Shown one piece after another: positions 55,440 through 63,541 of a stretch of DNA of 64,000 nt (its first letter is position 1; each line of letters starts with the position of its first letter). Origin of the DNA: Acidobacteria subdivision 2 bacterium RH1 MAG20 (GTDB lineage: Bacteria; Acidobacteriota; Terriglobia; Terriglobales; Acidobacteriaceae); contig NFUO01000484.1 of assembly GCA_002197545.1 (NCBI GenBank), forward strand, positions 16,078 through 80,077, given 5' to 3'. Under the pieces are notes generated by a model. The model did not search any database. It was not told where the DNA came from and saw only the letters and a program-made list of their open reading frames with translations. Position numbers and translations under genes: made by a program.

Positions 55440-55721
55440 CTAGCACCGCAGAACAGCGGAGGTCTTCGTGGACACGTCAACACGCCATCTCGTTCGATCG
55501 ACCAGCCCAAAGATTGGAGGCCGCATGCTAACGAGCGGTTTCAGAGCTGAGAGAATCAAGGAGAAAGCGCTTGCGGCGAGCAGCCATAACAACATCACAG
55601 CCAGTTGGTATGACCGAAGATTCGCGGCGGGAAGATCGACCATCGGAGCAATACAAATGGCGAGGATGCAGAGCATGCAAACCACAACAACCGCGAATTT
55701 AATCGCTCTCGCCATCTTCAA
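55440..55721 (-). CDS. Small membrane protein, unknown function
   Basis: 93 aa with two hydrophobic helices (about 7-28 and 40-62: FAVVVVCMLCILAICIAP and YQLAVMLLWLLAASAFSLIL) and a basic C-terminal tail. No family recognised. ATG 55721. It lies upstream of the radical SAM gene on the same strand with about 85 bp between, so it may share its transcript. The upstream 97 bp before the next gene show nothing clear. Confidence 0.55.
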   Translation of the reverse strand: MKMARAIKFAVVVVCMLCILAICIAPMVDLPAANLRSYQLAVMLLWLLAASAFSLILSALKPLVSMRPPIFGLVDRTRWRVDVSTKTSAVLRC

Positions 55722-55818
55722 TTAGACAAGAAATAGCGCGAAGCCGTTGTCTGTTGCAATCGCAGATCGTGTGGCAGGCGCAAAAACTTTCTTAGAAGTG
55801 ATGCATTTCGGAATAGTA

Positions 55819-56826
55819 CTAACGTACAGTATTGATTTGCTGCCAGATATCGGATTCCACGGGCACGCCGAGCCGGAGATTTTCTTCGCGAAGCTGAAGG
55901 GTCTGTTCGCCGGGATAGCGGAGAGGCCTGGCGGGATCGAGTGGCGCGACACCGTGCAGGTTCGTGATGACGCCATCAGCCATCTGATTGAGTTCTTCGG
56001 CTGTACTGAAGCGGGTGGGATCGACGGCGAAGAAGAGTTGGGACTGGCCTGATTCGAGGGCGGGGTCCGAAGGAAACTGGTAGGTGGCGAGCCCTCCGGA
56101 GAGCATGGCGGCCATCATGTCGAGCGCAAGGGCGAGGCCAGAGCCCTTCCAATATCCGATGGGCAGGGCGCGCTGGCTGGCTTCGATGGCGGCAGCGTCC
56201 TCAGTTAGATTGCCGGCTGCATCGAAGCCTCCGGAAACCGGCAGCGGCTCGTTGCGCTTGCTGTACGCGGCGAGCGTTCCGTAAGAGAACTGCGACATCG
56301 CCATGTCCAGAACCACATGGCCTTGCCGACGTGGAATGGCAATGACCAGCGGGTTATTGCCGACGCTCGGCGTGGCGCTTCCCCACGCCGGAAGGTTCGG
56401 GAGGGTATTGCTCCAACACAGTGCGAATAGCCCGGCATCGGCGGCCAGCCAGCCGTAGGTTCCGCCGCGCATCCAGTGGTTCGTATTGGCAAGCGCGACG
56501 GCCCCGACACCGTTTTCTTTAGCTAAGACAATCGTCCGCTGCATTGCGGCGTAGGCGTTGAGATTGCCCGGTCCACGGTGGCCATCCCAACGTTCGATGC
56601 TGCCAAACCCGACGGTGCGGGTGGGCTCAGCATCCACGTCGATGCTGCCGTTGCGGATGGTCGCAGCTAGACGTGGGAAGCGGTTGACGCCATGCGTATA
56701 GACACCGTCGCAAGTAGTTTCTGCAAAGAGGCGGGCGCATAGAGCGGCCCGGTCGCCTCTCAAGCCGAGACCCTGCATAGCTTTTTCCAGCGCTGCGAGA
56801 AGGTCGGAGTAGGGGATACGAAGCAT
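55819..56826 (-). CDS. yiaK: Malate/L-lactate dehydrogenase-family oxidoreductase (YiaK-like)
   Basis: 335 aa NAD(P)H-dependent reductase of the LDH2/MDH2 family. CDGVYTHGVNRFPRLA is the signature near the N-terminus with the catalytic His; ALANTNHWMRGGTYGWLAA, PLVIAIPR and YWKGSGLALALDMMAAMLSG also match 2,3-diketo-L-gulonate reductase (YiaK/DlgD). It would reduce a 2-keto acid of a sugar-acid pathway; the exact substrate is uncertain. On the same strand as the nickel permease gene, 24 bp downstream of it, hence likely one operon. Confidence 0.85.
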   Translation of the reverse strand: MLRIPYSDLLAALEKAMQGLGLRGDRAALCARLFAETTCDGVYTHGVNRFPRLAATIRNGSIDVDAEPTRTVGFGSIERWDGHRGPGNLNAYAAMQRTIVLAKENGVGAVALANTNHWMRGGTYGWLAADAGLFALCWSNTLPNLPAWGSATPSVGNNPLVIAIPRRQGHVVLDMAMSQFSYGTLAAYSKRNEPLPVSGGFDAAGNLTEDAAAIEASQRALPIGYWKGSGLALALDMMAAMLSGGLATYQFPSDPALESGQSQLFFAVDPTRFSTAEELNQMADGVITNLHGVAPLDPARPLRYPGEQTLQLREENLRLGVPVESDIWQQINTVR

Positions 56827-56850
56827 AGTGGTAAGTTAGGCGGCTTTGTT

Positions 56851-57609
56851 CTAGTGCAGGAGAGGTGGAAGCTTCCCGGAGGCCCCAAAGAGGAAGATGG
56901 CTCCGAGAATGAAGCTATAAGCCGCGGTAAGCGAGGTGACAAGGGTCTGAACACGTGGACGGTTGGCGGAGGAGGCGAAGACGCCGGAGGCCGAGGCAGT
57001 CATGAGAGTGTTCATCATAAGCAGGCCGACAATGAAACAGAGCAGTCCAATAAAACCGCGACTCGTACCTCCGAGATTAGCAGCGAGCAGGAAGAGCAGG
57101 AGCTGCGATGGAGTCTCGGCGCCGAGACCATGAATGATGCCAACCACGAAGACGGAGCTCTGGTTGTATTGAAAAGCGAAAGGTGCGGGCTGAGGAATGT
57201 GAGGGTTGCGAAGACGCCGCAGTCGCCACCCAGTGTAGCGCGCTCCCGAGATGAGCAGAGCGATGCGACTGCGTGGAACATGGTGATGGTGCCCAACCCC
57301 GGGCTTGCGGCGAACGAAGGTGACGAGAACATAGACGGCAAGGACAATTAGGGTAGCCCCGACAAGCCGCTCACTGATGGCGTCCAGATGCCGGGGCAGG
57401 GACAGATGTAAAAAGATGACGGCGGAGCCGAGGACAGCTACCGTCAGAGCATGCCCAAGGGCATAGAGCAGTCCAAGCTTCATCCCTTCCTGCCAGGTAC
57501 GCTGCGCGCTGGTGATGTCGGAGATGGCGGCCAGGTGGTCGTAGTCAAACCCATGGCGCAGGCCAAGCAGCAGGCAGGAGACCAGTGCAAGTTCGAGCGT
57601 GGACGTCAT
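56851..57609 (-). CDS. NiCoT-like nickel/cobalt permease
   Basis: 252 aa, about six to seven membrane helices. The nickel-permease signature HX4DH is present as H19-GFDY-D24-H25 in GLRHGFDYDHLAAISDIT. A cytoplasmic or loop stretch GHHHHVP (about 106-112) adds four histidines, and IIHGLGAETPSQLLLFLLAA is a second conserved helix. It is shorter than classical HoxN/NixA (330-350 aa) and may belong to the shorter UreH-like branch. It lies 3 kb from larE and 24 bp upstream of the YiaK-like gene. I infer nickel supply for the LarA-type enzyme; cobalt is possible. Confidence 0.75.
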   Translation of the reverse strand: MTSTLELALVSCLLLGLRHGFDYDHLAAISDITSAQRTWQEGMKLGLLYALGHALTVAVLGSAVIFLHLSLPRHLDAISERLVGATLIVLAVYVLVTFVRRKPGVGHHHHVPRSRIALLISGARYTGWRLRRLRNPHIPQPAPFAFQYNQSSVFVVGIIHGLGAETPSQLLLFLLAANLGGTSRGFIGLLCFIVGLLMMNTLMTASASGVFASSANRPRVQTLVTSLTAAYSFILGAIFLFGASGKLPPLLH

Positions 57610-57724
57610 ACTCGTTCCAAGGTACGGTGTGAAGAGGTCTGTTGCAAGAGTACAGCATAAACGTTCGCTGTCGATATTTTGAGTAATAGAATAGCAATTG
57701 CATTAGTGAATGTGGAGGAACAGG

Positions 57725-58807
57725 ATGGATTTGCAGAAGTCGATGCGCGAGGCGGCGGCACCCAGGCCAAAGACGGCGCGGCCCATTGTGATGATTGGGT
57801 CGGGCGGCATTGTTCGCGACGCGCATCTGCCAGCCTACCGCACGGCTGGGTTTCCCGTGGTCGCGCTGGTGGATGTGGATCGCAAGAAGGCGGACGCGCT
57901 GGCTAAGGACTTTGCGATCCCTCATGCAGGAACCTCGATTGCCGGTGCCATCCAATATGCTCCGGCGGATGCCGTGTTCGATGTCGCCGTGCCCGCGAAA
58001 GTAATTCCAGGCATCCTGTCGCAGTTGCCGAATGGTGCAGCGGTATTGATGCAGAAACCGATGGGGGAGACCTTCGCGGAGGCAGTCGAAATATTGAAGA
58101 TCTGCCGGAACAAAGGGCTGGCAGCGGCAGTGAACTTTCAGTTACGTTGGGCGCCAAATATGCTGGCGGCGCGGGCCCTTTCGGAGTCCGGCGCGCTCGG
58201 TGAACTGCACGACATGGAAGTATCCGTGAGTTGTCATATGCCGTGGAAGATCTGGAGTTTTCTGAATACAGTTTCAAGGCTGGAGATTATCTATCACTCC
58301 ATTCACTATGTTGACCTGATACGGTCGTGGTTCGGAAATCCGCTTGGTGTCTATGCAAAGACGGTGAAGAGCCCACGCACACCGCATCTCGTGGCGACGA
58401 AGAGCGTGATTACGTTTGATTATGGCGATGATAAACGAGTCTTTATAGCTACCAATCACAGCCATGATTTCAGTTCCAAGATGCAACGCAGCTTTGTGCA
58501 GTGGGAGGGGATGAAAGGCGCCATGCGGGCCCAGATGGGTGTAAATCTGAACTATCCCGTCGGACGTCCGGACAATCTCGAATACATCATCCGTGGCGAT
58601 GCAGAATGGAGCGAAGGCCCGGTGAGCGGAAACTGGTTTCCCGATGCATTCATGGGATCGATGGGTTCGCTTCAGGCCTATGTGCAAGGTGAAGCGAAGA
58701 CACTGCCGACCAGCGTAGAGGATGCGATCGATACGATGCGGACCGTAGAAGCTGCTTACATATCGAGTGAGCGCGGCGGCATCGAGTTGCCGGAAATTGG
58801 TTTGTAG
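57725..58807 (+). CDS. Gfo/Idh/MocA-family oxidoreductase
   Basis: 360 aa NAD(P)-dependent sugar or inositol dehydrogenase family. Rossmann motif IVMIGSGGIVRDAHLPAYRT, then the substrate-domain motif VLMQKPMGETFAEAVEI (the EKP position reads QKP) and FQLRWAPNM. IYHSIHYVDLIRSWFG is the His-containing active-site helix. ATG 57725 follows GTGGAGGAACAGG. Substrates range from glucose and inositol to uronates; here a uronate or its derivative is a guess from context. Convergent with kduD. Confidence 0.83.
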   Translation: MDLQKSMREAAAPRPKTARPIVMIGSGGIVRDAHLPAYRTAGFPVVALVDVDRKKADALAKDFAIPHAGTSIAGAIQYAPADAVFDVAVPAKVIPGILSQLPNGAAVLMQKPMGETFAEAVEILKICRNKGLAAAVNFQLRWAPNMLAARALSESGALGELHDMEVSVSCHMPWKIWSFLNTVSRLEIIYHSIHYVDLIRSWFGNPLGVYAKTVKSPRTPHLVATKSVITFDYGDDKRVFIATNHSHDFSSKMQRSFVQWEGMKGAMRAQMGVNLNYPVGRPDNLEYIIRGDAEWSEGPVSGNWFPDAFMGSMGSLQAYVQGEAKTLPTSVEDAIDTMRTVEAAYISSERGGIELPEIGL

Positions 58808-58831
58808 ATGGCAGGCTCAATTTGTAGCTGA

Positions 58832-59599
58832 TTAGCGACCCATCCAACCGCCATCGACCGTGACAACCGTTCCGGTGACATAGTCGCTGGCCTGTGAGCT
58901 AAGAAAAAGTGCGGCTCCTGCGAGGTCTTGCGGCTGGCCCCATCTCGCAGCGGGGATGCGTTCGAGAATCTGGCGGTTACGCGTCTCGTCGGCCTGCAGT
59001 GCTTCTGTATTGCTGGTAGCGAAGTAGCCCGGAGCAATAGCATTGACCTGAATGCCTTTGGGCGCCCACTCATTGGCAAGTGCCTTGGTGAGCTGTGCTA
59101 CTCCGCCTTTGCTTGCGGCATAAGCAGGGACGCGGATTCCGCCCTGAAAGCTAAGCAGCGAAGCAATATTGACGATCTTCCCGCTGTTGCGTGGAATCAT
59201 GTCGCGGGCAGCAAGCTGCGAGAGTTGGAAAACGCTGGTGAGGTTGACTTGCAGCACTCGTTCCCAGTCTTCGAGCAAAGTATCTTCCGCTGCATTGCGA
59301 TGAATAGTTCCAGCATTGTTAACCAGGATATCTACACGACCCAGCTTCTCCTTGACCTGATTGAAGAGTGTCTCAGCCCCGGCAGTGGTGGAAAGATCAG
59401 CCTGAAATGCGAGTGCGCGGCTCCCAGCAGCAGTAATTTCAGCGGCAGTCTCATCGGCAGGGCGACGGTTGCCATGGACGGCCACGGTGGCTCCAGCTTG
59501 TGCGAGAGCGGTAGCAATAGCAGCTCCCAGGCCACTGGCAGCCCCAGTGATGAGGGCTACTTTGTTGTCGAGACGAAAGAGGTCGAGGATATTCTGCAT
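58832..59599 (-). CDS. kduD: 2-dehydro-3-deoxy-D-gluconate 5-dehydrogenase
   Basis: SDR of 255 aa, matching KduD length. LFRLDNKVALITGAASGLG is the cofactor motif, NNAGTIHRNAAEDTLLEDWE and IVNIASLLSFQGGIRVPAYA (catalytic Ser and Tyr) are strongly KduD-like, ending TGTVVTVDGGWMGR. It reduces 2,5-diketo-3-deoxygluconate to KDG, the step after KduI in breakdown of unsaturated uronates. ATG 59599 is preferred; an ATG at 59683 would add 28 odd residues. kduI lies 1.2 kb away. Confidence 0.88.
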   Translation of the reverse strand: MQNILDLFRLDNKVALITGAASGLGAAIATALAQAGATVAVHGNRRPADETAAEITAAGSRALAFQADLSTTAGAETLFNQVKEKLGRVDILVNNAGTIHRNAAEDTLLEDWERVLQVNLTSVFQLSQLAARDMIPRNSGKIVNIASLLSFQGGIRVPAYAASKGGVAQLTKALANEWAPKGIQVNAIAPGYFATSNTEALQADETRNRQILERIPAARWGQPQDLAGAALFLSSQASDYVTGTVVTVDGGWMGR

Positions 59600-59745
59600 G
59601 ATTAAGCTCAATGTACCGGGCAGCAGGGAGGCACGGCAAATGAGAGTTGATTTCAGTCGATTCTTTAGCCAAGCAAAGTTCAATGGATAACACTTGTCCG
59701 CATGCTAGAATTCCGCGTAGAAAGGGACTACCGAGTGACCACCTG

Positions 59746-60648
59746 ATGAATCGCAAGAGCGTTTGTGCAGCGGCTTTCCTACTTCTTGGCACGGTTTTAA
59801 ATGCAGGACATCTGGCACAGGCGCAGGCGAGCGCATCGCAGGCCACGCTGTCGGTTCATTGGGAAGAACTTACGGGCCCGGATTTTGTCCAGGCCATCAA
59901 GCGTGCGCAGGGCACATGCCTGTTGCCGTTCGGCATTATGGAAAAGCACGGTCCGCATATGCCAATTGGCTCCGATCTGTTCAATGCGCGTTACGCGGCG
60001 TTGCATGCGGCTGAGCAACAATACGCCGTGGTTTTTCCTGAGTATTATTTTGGGCAAATCTCCGAGGCGCGTCATGAGCCCGGCACCGTCGCCTACAGTC
60101 GCGATCTGCAGTTAGCATTGCTTCAGGCAACGACGGACGAGATGGCCCGCAACGGCTGCAAGAAGATTCTGGTTGTGAACGGCCACGGTGGGAATGTAAG
60201 CTTATTGCCTTATTTTGCCCAGTCACAGTTGGATAAGCCACACGATTACGTGGTCTATATCTTCAATCAGCGCACATCGGCTTCCGGCGGTCCTAAAAAG
60301 AAAACAACTATCGACGAGCACGCCGGCGAAAGCGAAACATCCAAGATGATGATCGTCCAACCCGATCTCCTGCACATGGATCGTGCTACAAGTGAATCGG
60401 GTGCAGACCAGCATCGCCTGAACCTGCCGGAAGGCGTTTACACCGGCATCTGGTGGTACGCACGCTTTCCCGATCACTACGCCGGTGATGGCTCAGCTGC
60501 AACCCATGAGTTGGGCGAATATCAGATGAAATGGTGGGTCGATTCGGTGAGCAAAGCCATCGCCGCCATCAAAGCCGACGATGAGAGCCTCAAACTGCAA
60601 AGCGAATTCTTTGACAAGAGCGCACACCCTCTAGACACGCCACAATAA
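59746..60648 (+). CDS. Secreted creatininase-family amidohydrolase
   Basis: 300 aa. Signal peptide (about 1-26, ending LAQAQA) followed by the creatininase fold: LLPFGIMEKHGPHMPIGSD (metal Glu, His, Asp), VNGHGGNVSLLPYF and DEHAGESETSKMM (metal Glu/His). Family members hydrolyse creatinine or cyclic amides, or open lactam-like rings in cofactor synthesis. Export from the cytoplasm is unusual for the family, so the natural substrate is probably extracellular. It is flanked by kduD and kduI. ATG 59746 is chosen because the signal peptide begins there. Confidence 0.83.
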   Translation: MNRKSVCAAAFLLLGTVLNAGHLAQAQASASQATLSVHWEELTGPDFVQAIKRAQGTCLLPFGIMEKHGPHMPIGSDLFNARYAALHAAEQQYAVVFPEYYFGQISEARHEPGTVAYSRDLQLALLQATTDEMARNGCKKILVVNGHGGNVSLLPYFAQSQLDKPHDYVVYIFNQRTSASGGPKKKTTIDEHAGESETSKMMIVQPDLLHMDRATSESGADQHRLNLPEGVYTGIWWYARFPDHYAGDGSAATHELGEYQMKWWVDSVSKAIAAIKADDESLKLQSEFFDKSAHPLDTPQ

Positions 60649-60773
60649 CGAAACCCCATGTTCCTTTTGAACTCCTTGCTGTATCTGATGCTCACGGCGA
60701 CCTTGTCGAACCCGCCGCTGCGAAGGTTCGCTCATGAACTCTTATACTGGAATGGGAATACAGGAGAAATCAG

Positions 60774-61604
60774 ATGAGACTGTATCAGATGGCGGATTCT
60801 ATTCGGTATGGGTTGATGAATACCGAGGAGCTGCGAGAGACCTTCCTGCTGGAAGGCATGTTCGAGCCTGGAGAGATCGAGTTGGCCTACGTCGATCTCG
60901 ACCGTACGGTAATCGGATCAGCCGTGCCGACGAAGGACGCGCTAAAGCTCGAAACGCAGCAGGAGCTGCGCTCAGACTACTTTCTGGAGCGTCGCGAGCT
61001 TAGCATCTTGAATGTAGGTGGAGCAGGGTCAGTCGTCGTCGATGGAAAGACCTTCGAGCTCGACAAGCTGGACTGCCTTTATGTGGGCCGCGGCTCCAAA
61101 GAAGTCTCATTTACCAGTAAAGACGCCGCAAAACCAGCCTGCTTTTATCTATTAAGCTATTTGGCCCATGCGGAATATCCGACCGCCATGGTAAAGTTTG
61201 CCGAGCTGAAGGGTCTTGAGCTTGGCAGCGTAGAAACATGCAACAAGCGGACGATCTATAAGGCCATCTACAAAGAAGGAATCAAGAGCTGCCAGTTGGT
61301 GATGGGCTTTACGCTGCTCGCCTCGGGAAGCAACTGGAACACAATGCCCGCGCATACGCACATGCGGCGTAGCGAGGTCTATTTCTATTTCGATGTAGAT
61401 CCGGCGCATCGTGTGTTCCACTTGATGGGCCCCCCCGACGCTACGAGTCACTTGGTTGTAGCGGACAAGGAAGTAGTTGTATCGCCAGGATGGTCGATCC
61501 ATGCTGGCGTAGGCACAAAGAACTACGGTTTCTGCTGGGGTATGGGCGGAGAAAATCAGGCGTACGACGACATGGATGGCGTAGCCATCCCAGATCTGAA
61601 GTAG
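60774..61604 (+). CDS. kduI: 5-dehydro-4-deoxy-D-glucuronate isomerase
   Basis: 276 aa cupin-fold zinc isomerase converting 4-deoxy-5-keto-uronate (from unsaturated pectin or related oligomers) to 2,5-diketo-3-deoxygluconate. TFLLEGMFEPGEIELAYVDL and the metal site MPAHTHMRRSEVYFYFD, with a later His in SIHAGVGTKNYGFCWGMGG, are typical. Starts at ATG 60774 after AGGAGAAATCAG. First gene of a tight run kduI-kdgK-eda with gaps of 38 and 27 bp. Confidence 0.95.
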   Translation: MRLYQMADSIRYGLMNTEELRETFLLEGMFEPGEIELAYVDLDRTVIGSAVPTKDALKLETQQELRSDYFLERRELSILNVGGAGSVVVDGKTFELDKLDCLYVGRGSKEVSFTSKDAAKPACFYLLSYLAHAEYPTAMVKFAELKGLELGSVETCNKRTIYKAIYKEGIKSCQLVMGFTLLASGSNWNTMPAHTHMRRSEVYFYFDVDPAHRVFHLMGPPDATSHLVVADKEVVVSPGWSIHAGVGTKNYGFCWGMGGENQAYDDMDGVAIPDLK

Positions 61605-61642
61605 CAACTGAAATAGGAATTGAAATTTAGGAGCTGAATTAA

Positions 61643-62761
61643 ATGGCGGCAGGCAAGACGAAAAACAGTTTAGTGCTTCGTCCCAGGGACGAGTGCAAAT
61701 GGGATCTGGTGAGCCTTGGTGAAGTTATGTTGCGGCTCGATCCAGGCGACGTGCGCGTGGCAACGGCGCGTCGGTTCAACGTGTGGGAAGGCGGCGGCGA
61801 ATACAACGTAGCTCGCGGCCTGCGCCGCTGCTTCGGCCTCAAGACTGCGATTGTGACCGCGCTGGCGGACAATCCCGTTGGCCGCTTGCTCGAAGACCTG
61901 ATGCTGCAAGGGGGCGTCGATCAATCCCATGTTGTCTGGACAAAATATGACGGCGTAGGCCGCACCACCCGCAACGGCTTGAACTTCACCGAGCGCGGCT
62001 TCGGCGTTCGCGCCGCCCTCGGCTGTTCCGACCGTGGCAACACGGCGGTCAGCCAGTTGAAACCCGGTCAGGTCGATTGGGACGAGATCTTCAGCAAGGA
62101 AGGCGCACGCTGGCTCCATACCGGCGGCATCTTCTGCGCGCTAAGCGAGACCACCCCCGAGGTCGCCAAAGAAGCCATGGTCGCCGCCCGCAAGCACGGC
62201 ACTCTCATCAGCTACGATCTCAACTACCGCGACTCTCTTTGGAAATCGATCGGCGGCAAGGCGCGCGCCACCGAAGTCAACCGCGAACTCGCCTCCTACG
62301 TCGATGTCATGATCGGCAACGAAGAGGACTTCACGGCAGCCTTGGGATTCGAGATCGAAGGCGTAGGCGACGATCTGGCCGAGCTCGATACAGGCAGTTT
62401 CCGCCGCATGATCGAAAAGGCCGTTACCACCTTCCCCAACTTCAAGGCAGTAGGCACGACCCTGCGCCACGCCAAGACAGCCAGCGTCAACGACTGGGGC
62501 GCGGTCTGCTACTACGAGGGTGAGTTCCACGAGGCAAGGCCGATGCCCGACCTCGAAATCTTTGACCGCGTAGGCGGCGGCGACTCCTTCGCCTCCGGCC
62601 TCATCTACGGCTTCCTCAACGAGAAGGGCGCAGACTGGGCCGTCAACTGCGGCTGCGCGCACGGAGCCCTGGCAATGACCACCCCAGGCGACACCACCAT
62701 GGCCACCTTCGACGAAGTGCAGCGCATCATGAAGGGCGGCGGCGCCCGTGTGCAGCGATAG
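61643..62761 (+). CDS. kdgK: 2-keto-3-deoxygluconate kinase, second copy
   Basis: PfkB-family kinase, 372 aa. WEGGGEYNVARGLRRCFG, LISYDLNYRDSLWKS and the signature FDRVGGGDSFASGLIYGF with the catalytic Asp. It is the better KDG kinase candidate of the two paralogs because it sits directly between kduI and eda. It differs from the first copy by a 12-residue longer N-terminus and clear sequence divergence throughout, so the duplication is not recent. Confidence 0.9.
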   Translation: MAAGKTKNSLVLRPRDECKWDLVSLGEVMLRLDPGDVRVATARRFNVWEGGGEYNVARGLRRCFGLKTAIVTALADNPVGRLLEDLMLQGGVDQSHVVWTKYDGVGRTTRNGLNFTERGFGVRAALGCSDRGNTAVSQLKPGQVDWDEIFSKEGARWLHTGGIFCALSETTPEVAKEAMVAARKHGTLISYDLNYRDSLWKSIGGKARATEVNRELASYVDVMIGNEEDFTAALGFEIEGVGDDLAELDTGSFRRMIEKAVTTFPNFKAVGTTLRHAKTASVNDWGAVCYYEGEFHEARPMPDLEIFDRVGGGDSFASGLIYGFLNEKGADWAVNCGCAHGALAMTTPGDTTMATFDEVQRIMKGGGARVQR

Positions 62762-62788
62762 AAAAATAGAAGTCAGGAGAAACAGAAA

Positions 62789-63454
62789 ATGAGTAAGGCT
62801 GAAGTATTAAATTCGCTGCGTGAGATCGGGCTGGTCCCGGTCTTGCGCGCAGAGTCGGTTGATAAGGCGCTCGCGTTGGCGGAGGCAATCGCCGCCGGCG
62901 GAGTCACCGTGCTTGAGGTCACGATGACCGTCCCCGGAGCCATCCAGGTGATGCGCAAGCTCGCCGAGCAGCGCCCCGACATTCTCATCGGCGCAGGCAC
63001 GGTGCTCGACGCCGAAACCGCCCGCATGTGCATCCTCGAAGGCGCAAAGTTCGTCGTCAGCCCGGCGCTGAACCTGCAGACCATCGAGATGTGCCATCGC
63101 TACTCCATCGCTGTCCTGCCCGGCGCATTAACCCCGACCGAGATCGTCACAGCATGGCAAGCCGGAGCCGACGTAGTGAAGGTCTTCCCCGCAAGCGCGA
63201 TGGGCGGAGCTAAATACCTCACCGCACTCAAGGGACCCCTCCCTCACATCGACATGATCCCCACAGGCGGAGTCTCGCAGTCAACCGCAGCCGAATTCCT
63301 GGCAGCAGGAGCCTTCGCGCTCGGCGTAGGCTCAGACCTTGTCGATGCCAAAGCCATGGCCGCCGGCAAGCCTGAAGTTGTCACTGAGAGCGCCAGGAAG
63401 TATCTGGCAATCGTCAAAGAGCATCGCGCAGCCAAATCAGCAAAAAGCGCCTAA
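62789..63454 (+). CDS. eda: 2-keto-3-deoxy-6-phosphogluconate aldolase
   Basis: 221 aa class I aldolase splitting KDPG into pyruvate and glyceraldehyde-3-phosphate. LVPVLRAESVDKALALAEA, VLEVTMTVPGAI (catalytic Glu), IGAGTVLDAETA, and the Schiff-base Lys in ADVVKVFPASAMGG. It ends the kduI-kdgK-eda run and drains the uronate pathway into central metabolism. A strong hairpin follows. Confidence 0.95.
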   Translation: MSKAEVLNSLREIGLVPVLRAESVDKALALAEAIAAGGVTVLEVTMTVPGAIQVMRKLAEQRPDILIGAGTVLDAETARMCILEGAKFVVSPALNLQTIEMCHRYSIAVLPGALTPTEIVTAWQAGADVVKVFPASAMGGAKYLTALKGPLPHIDMIPTGGVSQSTAAEFLAAGAFALGVGSDLVDAKAMAAGKPEVVTESARKYLAIVKEHRAAKSAKSA

Positions 63455-63467
63455 GCATCACTCACTC

Positions 63468-63499
63468 AGCGGAGGCGAAAGACACTTTTCGCCTCCGCT
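63468..63499 (+). terminator. Terminator hairpin after eda
   Basis: AGCGGAGGCGAAA (63468-63480) and TTTCGCCTCCGCT (63487-63499) pair perfectly over 13 bp with a 6-nt loop. The T-run is weak on both strands. It lies between the convergent eda and polysaccharide-lyase-like genes and may serve both. Confidence 0.8.
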
Positions 63500-63541
63500 A
63501 CTCAATTTGAGAGCATTGAGTGTAGCCTGCAATCCATCCAT

